From contig CALIEI010000022.1 in assembly GCA_938022165.1 (NCBI GenBank), positions 1-44,192 of the forward strand: a stretch of DNA of 44,192 bases, written 5' to 3'. Position numbers and translations under genes: made by a program. This document shows positions 32,224 through 40,656 of the stretch, one piece after another. Below the pieces are notes generated by a model. That model was not told the DNA's origin. It worked only from the letters and a program-made list of their open reading frames with translations, and did not search any database. The stretch is from an uncultured Saprospiraceae bacterium (lineage in GTDB: Bacteria; Bacteroidota; Bacteroidia; Chitinophagales; Saprospiraceae). Position 1 is the first letter of the stretch, and each line of letters begins with the position of its first letter.

Positions 32224-33068
32224 TGGAAGAACAAGCCCTACAAATCTTATGTGAAGATTTATTAAAAAAACCAATTGAAAGTATCAGTCCAGTAAGTGGA
32301 GGTGATACAAACCTTACTTATCAATTAGAGACAAAAGATTCAAGCTTTTTTTGTAAAATAAACAATTCAGATATTGGTGAGGATCTCTTATTGAAAGAGC
32401 AGGATAGTTTAAAAGTTTTATCGAGATACTGCAAAGTGCCAGATATTATTGCATCGGCATCTAAAGTGCTTATACTTTCTTGGATAAATTGTTCAAACAA
32501 GACCAAGCGCTTTTGGCAAAATTTAGCTACTGGATTAGCTAGTGTACATAAAATAGGCTCTAACAAATTTGGCTACGATAAAGACAACTATATTGGTGTC
32601 TTGCCACAATCCAATTCATTAGAAGATGCTTGGAGTGTATTTTATGTGACTCAAAGATTGGAGCCGCAGTTTAAATTGTCAGTTGACAAAGGCTTGCTGA
32701 GTATTCAAGATATTGGCAGCACAGACTTTATGGAGAAGATAGTTGCAGCGGTATGTCCACCGGAGTCTGCTAGCCTTACGCATGGAGATTTATGGAGTGG
32801 CAATATTCTATGTGATGGTGATGGGGAGGCATATTTTATTGACCCTTGTATTTCATACTCCCATAGAGAGATGGATATTGCTATGTCTATGAAATTCGGA
32901 AAATTTGATCAAGTATTTTATGATACCTACCAAGAGCTACGTCCTTTGCATCCCAAATTTAATGATCGAGTAGACTTGTATCAATTGTATTTTTTACTAG
33001 CGCATCTTAATATGTTTGGCATCGGGTATAAAAACGATGTACTCAAAATCATGAAAAGATATTTTTAA
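32223..33068 (+). CDS. Fructosamine kinase family protein
   Basis: The 281-residue protein starts at a GTG that overlaps the response regulator stop. It belongs to the aminoglycoside-phosphotransferase-like fructosamine-3-kinase family: SISPVSGGDTNLTYQLETKDSSFFCKIN, LILSWINCSNKTKRFW, FGYDKDNYIGVLPQSN, the catalytic loop SLTHGDLWSGNILCDGDG, and the metal site YFIDPCISYSHREMDIAMSM. Family members phosphorylate glycated lysines, which then fall off, repairing proteins. The overlap means it is translated with the two-component system, though no functional link is known. Confidence 0.92.
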   Translation: MEEQALQILCEDLLKKPIESISPVSGGDTNLTYQLETKDSSFFCKINNSDIGEDLLLKEQDSLKVLSRYCKVPDIIASASKVLILSWINCSNKTKRFWQNLATGLASVHKIGSNKFGYDKDNYIGVLPQSNSLEDAWSVFYVTQRLEPQFKLSVDKGLLSIQDIGSTDFMEKIVAAVCPPESASLTHGDLWSGNILCDGDGEAYFIDPCISYSHREMDIAMSMKFGKFDQVFYDTYQELRPLHPKFNDRVDLYQLYFLLAHLNMFGIGYKNDVLKIMKRYF

Positions 33069-33101
33069 TGCGAATTTGATACCAGTCAAGTTTACATTCA
33101 T

Positions 33102-33692
33102 CTATCGGCATAAATTTTCAAGGTTTTCCTTTTTTGAATTGTACCATTCATCTCGCAGTATACTTAGGATAATACTATCTCTGCGCCCAGTTGGAGATGA
33201 ACAATTGCTTCTAAGTATACCTTCCTCAGTGCAGCCGATGGCCTTCATCGCTTGAATGGACTTATGATTGGTAGCGTCAGCTCTAAATTCTACTCTTTGC
33301 ATTTGCATTTCGTCAAAAGCAAAATTGAGCATCAGCAATTTACAGTATCGGTTCAAGCCTGTTCTGTGAAATCGTTTTCCGTACCAGGTATAGCCTAATT
33401 GTACTGACTGGTGTACATCTTGATAATCATAGAACCGAGTACTGCCCGCCACTTCTCCAGAGCGCTTATCAAACACTAAAAATGGATAACTATGTCTAGC
33501 ATTTCGTTTTTCTACTGCTGTTTTCAAATAGGCTTGCATCTTGGATTTGCTAGCAGCACTTTGTAAGCTGTATTGCCAGAGTGCTGGTTCGTTCAATGCA
33601 TACTCTAAGAAAACGTCGAGATCAGTTTCTTTTAGAGGTGTGAGGCGTGCAATGTCATTCTCAAGGATGTATTCTTTGTTGAAGTCTATCAT
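33102..33692 (-). CDS. GNAT acetyltransferase, RimJ/RimL type
   Basis: The 196-residue protein shows a GNAT fold of the RimL/RimJ type: ARLTPLKETDLDVFLEYALNEP at the start, VFDKRSGEVAGSTRFYDYQDVHQSVQLGYTWYGKRFHRTGLNRYCKLLMLNFAFDEMQMQRVEFRADATNHKSIQAMKAIGCTEEGILRSN. The acetyl-CoA pyrophosphate loop is at YGKRFHRTGLN, slightly divergent from Q/RxxGxG/A. Family members acetylate N-terminal amines of proteins or small amines; the target is unknown. It starts 4 bp after the VOC gene. Confidence 0.88.
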   Translation of the reverse strand: MIDFNKEYILENDIARLTPLKETDLDVFLEYALNEPALWQYSLQSAASKSKMQAYLKTAVEKRNARHSYPFLVFDKRSGEVAGSTRFYDYQDVHQSVQLGYTWYGKRFHRTGLNRYCKLLMLNFAFDEMQMQRVEFRADATNHKSIQAMKAIGCTEEGILRSNCSSPTGRRDSIILSILRDEWYNSKKENLENLCR

Positions 33693-33696
33693 TTTA

Positions 33697-34077
33697 CTAT
33701 ACGTGTTGATCGAGTAGTATCACATTGCCGTCTGGGTCACTTATCATTAGATTTGCAGGGCCAGTGCTTGTTTCATCTATTGGATTGTCAATCTGAACAC
33801 CCGCTTCAATAAGCATTCTCTGGATATGTCTAACATCATCGAAGTTTTCCACTTTGTTTGCGTTTTCATCCCATCCCGGATTGAAAGTGAGGATGTTGCC
33901 CTCAAACATACCTTGGAATAGTCCAATAATAGCAGACTCGTTTTTAAGAATAAGGTAATTCTTATCCATTTCTCCTGCGAATACTTCAAATCCAAGCTTT
34001 TCGTAAAACGCTTTAGAAGTAGATAAGTCCTTTACACTTAGACTTACTGAAAAATTTCCCAATTTCATATTCTTCAA
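33697..34077 (-). CDS. VOC (glyoxalase/bleomycin-resistance fold) protein
   Basis: The 126-residue protein opens MKLGNFSVSLSVKDLSTSKAFYEKLGFEVFAGEMDKNYLILKNESAIIGLFQG and closes with GPANLMISDPDGNVILLDQH, the two betaalphabetabetabeta modules of the vicinal-oxygen-chelate fold. The first four residues (MKNM) could be skipped in favour of the second ATG. Substrate is unknown. It shares an operon with the acetyltransferase downstream and is divergent from the ABC-F gene. Confidence 0.88.
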   Translation of the reverse strand: MKNMKLGNFSVSLSVKDLSTSKAFYEKLGFEVFAGEMDKNYLILKNESAIIGLFQGMFEGNILTFNPGWDENANKVENFDDVRHIQRMLIEAGVQIDNPIDETSTGPANLMISDPDGNVILLDQHV

Positions 34078-34137
34078 ATTTTGCTGTTGAAGTTACGATA
34101 ATTCATCTAATTAATGACATTATACTTCGGTTCAAAA

Positions 34138-34168
34138 TTGCTTAGAAGGCCTTTGTCCTGTATCTTTG
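34138..34168 (+). promoter_or_regulatory. Promoter of the ABC-F gene (TTG / TATCTTTG)
   Basis: TTG (34138-34140) and TATCTTTG (34161-34168) are separated by 20 bp, which fits the Bacteroidota -33/-7 promoter (TTTG, TAnnTTTG). Transcription would begin near 34174, about 15 nt before the ATG at 34190. Confidence 0.55.
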
Positions 34169-34189
34169 CGGCCTAAATTTGGGAAATAA

Positions 34190-36109
34190 ATGATATCAGC
34201 GCAGAACATATTTTTAAAGTTCGGAGATCGAATATTGTTTGATGAAATCAACTTTATCATTAAAGACAATGATAAAGTAGGTCTAGTTGGACGTAATGGT
34301 GCTGGTAAATCTACTTTGCTGCGACTTTTAGCCAAAGAACAAAGTCCGGATGGGGGCGTACTTGATTTCCCAAATGGAAGAACTTTGGGATTCTTGACAC
34401 AAGACATCCCCTTGAGCGCAGATGTAAGCGTAATCGAAGAGTGTCTTTCTGCTTTTTCGGAAATGCAAGAGATCCAAGAGACAATAGAAAAGCTAAATGT
34501 CGAAATGACAACTAGGACGGATTACGAGAGTGACAGTTATGCCAAGCTGATCACAAAATTTACAGATTTGTCTGAGCGTTTCAATTTGTTGGGAGGGGAA
34601 AACTTTAGAGGGGAAACTGAAAAGGTATTAAAAGGGCTTGGTTTTAAAGAAACTGAATTTGATAAAAGATTGAATCAGCTTTCTGGAGGATGGAGGATGC
34701 GTGTAGAACTCGCGAAACTACTTTTGCAAAAACCTGATTATTTATTATTAGATGAGCCTACTAACCACTTAGACATTGAATCCATTCTTTGGTTTGAATC
34801 TTTCCTAAAGACATATCCTGGAAGTATCATTCTTATTTCTCACGATAAGCGTTTTTTAGATAATACTACTAACAGAACTATTGAAGTTGAACTTGGAAAA
34901 TTGTTCGATTACAAGATGCCATACTCCAAGTATCTGACAGAAAGAGCTATTCGTAAAGAACAGCAGATTGCTTCTTTCAAAAATCAACAAAAGAATATCG
35001 CGCAGAAAGAACGAATCATCAACAAATTTATGGCAAAAGCCAATAAGACTAAGATGGCTCAATCCATGAAGAAGCAATTGGATAAAATGGAAAGGGTAGA
35101 GATAGATGAGGAAGACGCTACGGTGATGAATCTTAGATTTCCACCACCTTCTCGTTGTGGAGAGATCGTGTTTAAAGGAAAAGACATCCATAAATCCTAT
35201 GGAGCCAATCAAGTGCTCCGAGGCGTAGATATACAAATCGAAAGAGGACAAAGAGTAGCTTTTGTAGGGCAAAATGGACAAGGCAAAACCACTTTGGCAA
35301 AGATCATAGTAAAGACTCTAGAAGCGGAAAAGGGAGACTATGATTTAGGGTTTAATGTAGAAGTAGGCTATTATGCGCAAAACCAATCAGATGAACTACC
35401 AGGAGATCTTACGCTCTTACAAGTAATGGAGAATAATTCTCCTCCAGAGCAAAGAACAAGATTGAGATCTATCTTGGGTAGTTTTATGTTTAAAGCGGAT
35501 GATGTAGACAAGAAAGTATCTGTATTGTCAGGAGGAGAGAAAGCACGTTTAGCTTTAGCTGCGATGCTCTTACATCCATTCAATTTGTTAGTGTTAGATG
35601 AGCCTACCAATCACTTAGACATACTATCAAAAGATGTACTCAAGCGGGCACTGATGAAGTATGAGGGTACTTTGTTGGTGGTTTCTCATGATAGAGATTT
35701 TCTAGATTCTCTCACGAATCTCACATTCGAATTTAAAGATCGAAACATCCATCAACACCTCGGTGATATAAATGAATTCCTCCAAAAGCGTGCAGTGGAG
35801 GATATGCGCTTGTTAAGTAAAAAGTCAGAGCTGGATAAAAAGCAAAAGACTTCTGCTAATGGTAAACCAGAAATAAATCATAAAGAGCGAAAGCAACTAC
35901 AGCGCGACCTACAAAACGCAGAAAAGAAAATTGAAAAAATAGAAAAGGAGATTGCTATTTTGGAAGAGTTAATGGGAGCCGAAGACTTTTATGAAAGTGC
36001 GAATAGAGATAAGAAACTAGCTGAGTACGAATCTAAAAAACAGTCTCTATCAAAAGCTATGGCCGCTTGGGAAGATGTTGCTATGAAGATGGACTCTTTG
36101 GAGAACTAG
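34190..36109 (+). CDS. ABC-F family ATPase (translation factor type)
   Basis: The 639-residue protein has two ABC domains in one chain and no membrane segments. Domain 1 (about 1-240): GLVGRNGAGKSTLLRLL, QLSGGWRMRVELAKLLLQKPDYLLLDEPTNHLDIESI, LISHDKRFLD. An Arg/Lys-rich linker (about 245-305, with ERIINKFMAKANKTKMAQSMKKQLDKMERVE) lies between. Domain 2 (about 315-540): FVGQNGQGKTTLAKII, VLSGGEKARLALAAMLLHPFNLLVLDEPTNHLDI, VVSHDRDFLD. A C-terminal coiled-coil (about 560-635, LQRDLQNAEKKIEKIEKEIAILEELM) follows. This is the Uup/YdiF-like arrangement; members bind the ribosomal E-site. It probably has its own promoter. Confidence 0.95.
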   Translation: MISAQNIFLKFGDRILFDEINFIIKDNDKVGLVGRNGAGKSTLLRLLAKEQSPDGGVLDFPNGRTLGFLTQDIPLSADVSVIEECLSAFSEMQEIQETIEKLNVEMTTRTDYESDSYAKLITKFTDLSERFNLLGGENFRGETEKVLKGLGFKETEFDKRLNQLSGGWRMRVELAKLLLQKPDYLLLDEPTNHLDIESILWFESFLKTYPGSIILISHDKRFLDNTTNRTIEVELGKLFDYKMPYSKYLTERAIRKEQQIASFKNQQKNIAQKERIINKFMAKANKTKMAQSMKKQLDKMERVEIDEEDATVMNLRFPPPSRCGEIVFKGKDIHKSYGANQVLRGVDIQIERGQRVAFVGQNGQGKTTLAKIIVKTLEAEKGDYDLGFNVEVGYYAQNQSDELPGDLTLLQVMENNSPPEQRTRLRSILGSFMFKADDVDKKVSVLSGGEKARLALAAMLLHPFNLLVLDEPTNHLDILSKDVLKRALMKYEGTLLVVSHDRDFLDSLTNLTFEFKDRNIHQHLGDINEFLQKRAVEDMRLLSKKSELDKKQKTSANGKPEINHKERKQLQRDLQNAEKKIEKIEKEIAILEELMGAEDFYESANRDKKLAEYESKKQSLSKAMAAWEDVAMKMDSLEN

Positions 36110-36174
36110 TTGAGGGCAATATGCATATATCTCTTCAATAAAATTCGAACTTTGGACATAAACTGTATAGCATT

Positions 36175-36459
36175 ATGAAAGAAGAAAAATTTCTCACCCT
36201 TCATCCTCAAGGAAAGAAAGGCGTCAATATTCTTAAAAGACGATACGACCTCATTAGAGCTTACATCCTAAAAGTTATCAAGAAGGAAAAAGAGATCACC
36301 TTTCAAGACCTATGTGATAAGGCTGAACATGACCTTGCTAAAACTTTTGATGGAAAAGTCATTTGGTACGTAGTATCCGTTAAGCTCGACTTGGAAGCTA
36401 GGAAAATCATAGAACGCATCCCTAAAACTTCACCGCATAAGCTAAAAATGGTAGACTAG
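36175..36459 (+). CDS. Small conserved protein (DUF6958-like)
   Basis: The 94-residue basic protein reads MKEEKFLTLHPQGKKGVNILKRRYDLIRAYILKVIKKEKEITFQDLCDKAEHDL, then DGKVIWYVVSVKLDLEARKIIERIP. The pattern HPQGKKGVNI...WYV...VKLDLEAR..IERIP is, from memory, that of the small domain family DUF6958; it looks like a winged-helix-sized fold. No function is known to me. It converges on the arsM-like gene, with 8 bp between the two stops. Confidence 0.7.
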   Translation: MKEEKFLTLHPQGKKGVNILKRRYDLIRAYILKVIKKEKEITFQDLCDKAEHDLAKTFDGKVIWYVVSVKLDLEARKIIERIPKTSPHKLKMVD

Positions 36460-36470
36460 ATTATAGTCTA
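36452..36470. terminator. Hairpin spanning two convergent stop codons
   Basis: TAGACTA/TAGTCTA with a 5-base spacer holds the TAG stops of both the small conserved gene and the arsM-like gene. No T-run follows on either side, so termination activity is uncertain. Confidence 0.35.
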
Positions 36471-37520
36471 GCAACAACTCCCTGCTTCTCCGTCTGCTGA
36501 TTCTGAGAATGGCATATTGCCACCGCAGCCTTCAAAGATTCCGTAGTGCGTATCCCAAGTGCCATGAAACTCGAAAAATTCTTTAAAGCGAGTGTCATGA
36601 AGCATCTTGTAACTATTGCCACATACAGTAATCATTTTGCCTTTGGGGAAGTAGTGATGATCATCCAAGGTTAATCCAAAAGGCTCCTCAGGAACACCAC
36701 CTTTATAAACTACCGCTTGACCATAATCTTCACAATCAGATTCTAATCCGTCTATCTTCATTAGTCGGTAGGTAACAGAATAAAAATTGATGTCACCGAT
36801 TATCTCTTGAAGTTCTTCGTTTTCAACAGTGATGACAGCATCAGAAACGGCTCTTGGATCTGTAAATCCTGCCTTCTTAGCAAAATTTAAAAAGTCGTTC
36901 CAGTATAAAGCACCACTCAAGCATTCTCCCCAGAGCACTTTATTCTTTTGTAAGTCCATTGGGATTCTGCGATCACTATACACGTCAGAGAAATACATTT
37001 CCCCTCCAGGCTTCAATAGCTTGAAAGCATCATTAAGTACCTTTTGTTTATCGGCTGCAAGATTGAGTACACAGTTAGAAATGATGATGTCAAAAGATCC
37101 TTCTTCTAAATCTAACTGGTCTAAAGTCTCTATATTTCCTTTGATGAATTCAACGTTAGATTTTTTGTATCCAAATGCTTCACGGTGATATTCTATATTA
37201 TCATTGGCAACATCTATCTGCTCTTGAGTCATATCCACTCCAACTACATGCCCAGTTTCGCCCACTAAATAACCTGCGATGTAACAATCTCTACCACTAC
37301 CAGAACCAAGGTCAAGAATTCTCATTCCTTTGATTGCAGAAGGTATTGTCAGTCCACAACCATAGTACTTCGCTTGTACTTCGTCAGAAACCAACTTAAG
37401 TGCTTCTAAGATATGCTTTGGTGGTTTACTTATCGTGCAACAGGCATTGGTTTGAAGGTCTTCAGATGATTGAAGTGTCTCTCCGTAATATTCTTTTACC
37501 TCTTCGTGAATCGCATTCAT
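36468..37520 (-). CDS. arsM: Arsenite methyltransferase-like SAM-dependent methyltransferase
   Basis: The 350-residue protein begins with CC at residues 27-28 (TNACCTISKPP), then YYGCGLTIPSAIKGMRILDLGSGSGRDCYIAGYLVGETGHVVGVDMTQEQIDVA (SAM site), DIIISNCVLNLAADKQKVLNDAFKLLKPGGEMYFSDVYSDRRIP and LWGECLSGALYWNDFLNFAKKAGF. This is the long ArsM layout; the Cys of YYGCG, SNCVLN and GECLSGALY correspond to arsenic-binding cysteines. ArsM converts arsenite to methylated, partly volatile arsenicals. The product ends in GSCC, adding two terminal cysteines. No other ars gene is next to it; the Spx/ArsC-like gene at 39.4 kb is not a clear arsenate reductase. Confidence 0.85.
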   Translation of the reverse strand: MNAIHEEVKEYYGETLQSSEDLQTNACCTISKPPKHILEALKLVSDEVQAKYYGCGLTIPSAIKGMRILDLGSGSGRDCYIAGYLVGETGHVVGVDMTQEQIDVANDNIEYHREAFGYKKSNVEFIKGNIETLDQLDLEEGSFDIIISNCVLNLAADKQKVLNDAFKLLKPGGEMYFSDVYSDRRIPMDLQKNKVLWGECLSGALYWNDFLNFAKKAGFTDPRAVSDAVITVENEELQEIIGDINFYSVTYRLMKIDGLESDCEDYGQAVVYKGGVPEEPFGLTLDDHHYFPKGKMITVCGNSYKMLHDTRFKEFFEFHGTWDTHYGIFEGCGGNMPFSESADGEAGSCC

Positions 37521-37624
37521 CGTACTGTATTTTATATTTTAATTGATCGTCTATTTGATTAACAAATCAAACGCTAAAAGTATGCTAAAAAATGCTTTAA
37601 AACATGTTTTATTATATACCAATA

Positions 37625-37632
37625 CAAAGGTA
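37625..37632 (-). promoter_or_regulatory. Candidate -7 box for the arsM-like gene
   Basis: TACCTTTG on the minus strand matches TAnnTTTG, about 105 bp before the arsM ATG. No -33 element is evident. The gap 37521-37836 otherwise holds a terminator-like hairpin at 37768-37802. Confidence 0.35.
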
Positions 37633-37767
37633 CATAGGTTTTAACTATTGGGCTTATTTGTCATATGAAAAGAGTAAAATCAGTCATAAAACATTGGCTT
37701 TAAGTAATTTAAAATACAATTCCATAACATTTATAGGCTCTTTAGCGTAAAACCCATTACAATCCAT

Positions 37768-37802
37768 AACTTGTTGAAAATCAACAAGTTTGTTTGTTTT
37801 TT
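37768..37802 (+). terminator. Plus-strand terminator-like hairpin without an upstream plus-strand gene
   Basis: Perfect 10-bp stem AACTTGTTGA/TCAACAAGTT with a 3-base loop, followed by TGTTTGTTTTTT. It lies 35 bp before the next ORF and nothing larger than a 12-codon ORF (37665-37703, MKRVKSVIKHWL) precedes it on this strand, so it could end a small RNA or attenuate the downstream gene. Confidence 0.55.
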
Positions 37803-37836
37803 GATTCGAGACCAATAAAATTACCAGATAAAACTA

Positions 37837-38214
37837 ATGTTTTCTGATTCTATCATAGTAAGAGATTTTCTGGACAATTTCAGTCTATTGGCTAGAATCC
37901 AAGATGATATCAACAATGATTATGATCTCATGCTTAGTCAATTAAGTATTCAGAAGGAATCAAAAGTTCGTCTCATCGGGAATCCAATTTTAAAATTTCA
38001 ATCAAATTTAGTGGAGTTAAATTACTCATTAAGAATCCATGTGCTCAACTGTAATGTATATCGGAGTTTGATTTATGACAATGTGTATGTGGACAATATG
38101 CTAATCTTGCAGTTAAGAAGCTTGCAAGAAACGACCTACGACATAAAACAAAAGTACCGCTCGATTAAGATCAATATAGATTTGATGAGAGAAGCAAAAA
38201 ATATGGTTGTATAG
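37837..38214 (+). CDS. Hypothetical protein, 125 residues
   Basis: An ATG ORF of 125 residues, MFSDSIIVRDFLDNFSLLARIQDDINNDYDLMLSQLSIQKESKVRL..., followed by a likely helical region with many Leu, Ile and Asn residues and an LRSLQETTYDIKQKYRSIKINIDLMREAKN C-terminus suggesting a helical bundle or coiled coil. There is no signal peptide or membrane segment and no family is recognised. Codon use looks like its neighbours. It stands alone between a terminator-like hairpin and a repeat locus, so it may be a genuine orphan gene or lineage-specific. Confidence 0.55.
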   Translation: MFSDSIIVRDFLDNFSLLARIQDDINNDYDLMLSQLSIQKESKVRLIGNPILKFQSNLVELNYSLRIHVLNCNVYRSLIYDNVYVDNMLILQLRSLQETTYDIKQKYRSIKINIDLMREAKNMVV

Positions 38215-38274
38215 TTAGTGCTCAGATGAGCATGATTAGATTATGTTCAATTTAAGAATCATTCCCCATTCTAC

Positions 38275-38460
38275 ATAAGATAAATGCGACTCACGGAACG
38301 TGACCAAGCGCGTCGGCTGGAAGGCGCAAGGACAAGTGGTAGAAGCGGTTCCGACTTTTCGTCGGAAGTAGCGGATGACACGGTCCCGAGTGAGACCGAA
38401 ATGCGACGATGACAATCGGAGCAATGGAAGGTCGAAATGATGGGATGGCCCCACATAGAC
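38275..38460 (+). repeat. GC-richer dispersed intergenic repeat, locus D, with perfect hairpin
   Basis: Contains TCACG/CGTGA (38291-38303), AAGCGCGTCGG, GTGGTAGAAGCGG (38336-38348), a perfect stem TTCCGAC/GTCGGAA with loop TTTTC (38349-38367), then GTAGCGGATGACACGG, a second stem CGGTC/GACCG (38381-38398) and GACAATCGGAGCAATGG. The blocks GTAGAAGCG, TAGCGGATGAC and ACAATCGGA recur in locus C in the same order. Two minus-strand ORFs inside it have no recognisable product. Confidence 0.65.
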
Positions 38461-38472
38461 ATTCACATCAAA

Positions 38473-39369
38473 CTATTTATTAACCCAGTCGATTCCTTTA
38501 TCTAACATCGTAAGCGTCTCCTTGTATGGAGATTGATGCGCTAGCTCCGCATTATACTCCCAATGCGCAACTGGAGGCAGGCTCATGAGTATAGACTCGG
38601 TGCGTCCATTAGTGTGCAATCCAAACTTGGTGCCGCGATCCCAGACCAAGTTAAATTCTGTGTATCTACCTCGGCGCAGCATCTGCCAAGCAAAGTCATC
38701 GGCTTGCGCTTCTTTCTCAAAATTGGAGGTGAACAATGGTAAATAAGCTGGGCAAAAAGTGCTACCCACGTCTTGTACAAAAGACCATCTAGAAGCCTTG
38801 TCAAAGCCATCTTCATGGCTCAATCGATCAAAGAAAATGCCACCCACACCGCGAGTTTCTTGACGATGTGGCAGGTAAAAATAGTCGTCGGCCCATGCCT
38901 TAAACTTTGGGTAATAATCCGCATGATGTAAATCGCAAGTTGCCTTTAGTTTATTATGAAAAGCCTTCGCTTCATGAGGGACGATAATGTGCGGTGTGAG
39001 ATCTATGCCACCACCAAACCACCAAGTCGTATTATCCATCTCGAAGTAACGTACATTCATGTGTATGATCGGTACCCATGGATTGGCGGGATGGAGCACG
39101 ATGCTTACACCCGTGGCATAAAACTGATCTCCTTTGATGCCAAGACTTTTTTCTGCTTGTGGAGGGAGCGCTCCTGCAACTTCAGAAAAATTGACGCCAC
39201 CTCTAGCAATGTGATTTCCTTTGATCACACGCGTGCGACCTCCTCCGCCATCTGGTCGTTGCCAGTTGTCTTCCACAAAGTGATGGCCTTTGTCCGCTTG
39301 TTCTAATTGCTGACAAATGTCATCTTGAAGGCCTTTGAACCATGCTGCTATATCTTCTTTTACTATCAA
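38473..39369 (-). CDS. hemF: Oxygen-dependent coproporphyrinogen III oxidase
   Basis: The 298-residue protein matches HemF throughout: F.EDNWQRPDGGGGRTRVIKGNHIARGGVNFSEVAG, GVSIVLHPANPWVPIIHMNVRYFEM, TWWFGGGIDLTPHIIVPHEAKAFHNKLKATCDLHHADYYPKFKAWADDYFYLPHRQETRGVGGIFFDRL, and RRGRYTEFNLVWDRGTKFGLHTNGRTESILMSLPPVAHWEY. It decarboxylates two propionate side chains of coproporphyrinogen III in haem synthesis using oxygen, indicating aerobic growth. Length is standard. It starts 2 bp after the Spx/ArsC-like gene, so they may be cotranscribed. Confidence 0.97.
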   Translation of the reverse strand: MIVKEDIAAWFKGLQDDICQQLEQADKGHHFVEDNWQRPDGGGGRTRVIKGNHIARGGVNFSEVAGALPPQAEKSLGIKGDQFYATGVSIVLHPANPWVPIIHMNVRYFEMDNTTWWFGGGIDLTPHIIVPHEAKAFHNKLKATCDLHHADYYPKFKAWADDYFYLPHRQETRGVGGIFFDRLSHEDGFDKASRWSFVQDVGSTFCPAYLPLFTSNFEKEAQADDFAWQMLRRGRYTEFNLVWDRGTKFGLHTNGRTESILMSLPPVAHWEYNAELAHQSPYKETLTMLDKGIDWVNK

Positions 39370-39371
39370 TC

Positions 39372-39719
39372 TTATAATTTTGCTTTTGCAGCAGCAGTTA
39401 CTTTCTTAGCGTTGCCTACAAAAATATCTTCATCAATAATGATGACTGGTCGCTTCAGAAACGTATATTCTTCGAGTATATATTTTCTGTAATCCTTCTC
39501 GCTTAGTTTCATTTCATGCAATCCCATGGATCTATATTTCATGGCTCTTCTGCTAAATAGGGCTTCATAGGAGCCCGCCATCTTTTTCATTTCATCCACT
39601 TGTGCTGCCGTTATTTTTTCTTCTTTGATGTTTTGCATCTCAAAACCATCACCTCCGTTGAGTTCTTTGATGATACGCTGACAGGTATTGCAATTCGCTA
39701 AATGAAATATTTTTCTCAT
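39372..39719 (-). CDS. Spx/ArsC-family thioredoxin-fold protein
   Basis: The 115-residue protein opens MRKIFHLANCNTCQRIIKEL with a C-x-x-C pair (Cys10 and Cys13) and closes with FLKRPVIIIDEDIFVGNAKKV, the conserved LxRP region of ArsC/Spx proteins. This family includes arsenate reductases that use one Cys and glutathione or glutaredoxin, and the redox regulator Spx with a CxxC switch. The CNTC motif favours the Spx-like or YffB group over true ArsC. Its role here is unknown. It precedes hemF with a 2-bp gap. Confidence 0.85.
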   Translation of the reverse strand: MRKIFHLANCNTCQRIIKELNGGDGFEMQNIKEEKITAAQVDEMKKMAGSYEALFSRRAMKYRSMGLHEMKLSEKDYRKYILEEYTFLKRPVIIIDEDIFVGNAKKVTAAAKAKL

Positions 39720-39771
39720 TTAAGTTCGTTTTCTGCGAAAATAGGGTAATCTTGGACTTAAATAATCATTG

Positions 39772-40653
39772 ATGAGTCAAAATATTTTAAGTCCCTCTGA
39801 ATTGATCATCAATCCTGATGGTTCAATTTATCATTTGCATTTGCAGCCAGGAGATTTAGCAGAAACTATTATTACAGTCGGAGATCAGGATAGAGTCGCA
39901 GCGGTGAGTAAGCATTTTGATAAAATCGAACTCAAAAAACAAAACAGGGAATTCACAACACATACTGGATATATCGGATCTAAGAGACTATCTGTGATAA
40001 GTACAGGGATAGGAACTGATAATGTAGATATCGTCTTCAACGAGATAGATGCATTGTTTAACATAGATATTGAATCGCGTCAAATAAAAAAGGACTTAAC
40101 TTCTTTGTCTTTTATAAGAATAGGTACATCAGGATGTATGCAAGAAGATATACCGCTGGATAGTTTTTTGTTCTCAGCATTCTCAGTGGGACTAGATAAT
40201 TTATTTAGCTTTTATGAATCCGATACAGACCAATCCGTTATACGAATACAGACGGATTTTCAAGATTTTTGTGATCGCTCTGGTACGCCTAGATATGCTA
40301 CTGTGTGGCATAAGGGAGATGAAGCATTAATCAAGCAACTAAAAGAGGACGCTGATTTTACAGGAACTACACTTACCTGTCCGGGCTTCTATGGCCCTCA
40401 GGGGCGGCAATTGCGTATAAGATCCAAATTGAAACCATTCATAACTGGCTTATCACATTTTGAAAGTGGATCTCAACGTTTTACAAACTTTGAAATGGAG
40501 ACTTCGGGGATTTATGGAATGTCCCATCTGCTTGGGCATAAAGCGGTGTCTTGCAATGCTTTATTAGCTAATAGGATCAATGGTACTTTTAGCCAACAAG
40601 CTACAAAGACGGTTGAAAAGTTAATTGAACAGGTACTCGGTAAACTGGCCTAA
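39772..40653 (+). CDS. Nucleoside phosphorylase (uridine-phosphorylase-like)
   Basis: From ATG 39772 (293 residues; a TTG one codon upstream is unlikely). The protein shows the NP-I fold: HLQPGDLAETIITVGDQDRVAAVSKHFDKI, REFTTHTGYIGSKRLSVISTGIGTDNVDIVFNEID, FIRIGTSGCMQEDIP, CPGFYGPQGRQ and the ribose/base-site segment NFEMETSGIYGMSHLLGHKAVSCNALLANR. It should split purine or pyrimidine nucleosides with phosphate; the sequence looks closest to uridine phosphorylases of this phylum. It converges on the downstream lipoprotein gene (3 bp between stops). Confidence 0.85.
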   Translation: MSQNILSPSELIINPDGSIYHLHLQPGDLAETIITVGDQDRVAAVSKHFDKIELKKQNREFTTHTGYIGSKRLSVISTGIGTDNVDIVFNEIDALFNIDIESRQIKKDLTSLSFIRIGTSGCMQEDIPLDSFLFSAFSVGLDNLFSFYESDTDQSVIRIQTDFQDFCDRSGTPRYATVWHKGDEALIKQLKEDADFTGTTLTCPGFYGPQGRQLRIRSKLKPFITGLSHFESGSQRFTNFEMETSGIYGMSHLLGHKAVSCNALLANRINGTFSQQATKTVEKLIEQVLGKLA

Positions 40654-40656
40654 GCA

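Noticed and set aside
38236-38466. Two overlapping minus-strand ORFs of 76 and 63 codons
   Set aside because: They overlap in two frames across repeat locus D, whose hairpins explain the sequence better.
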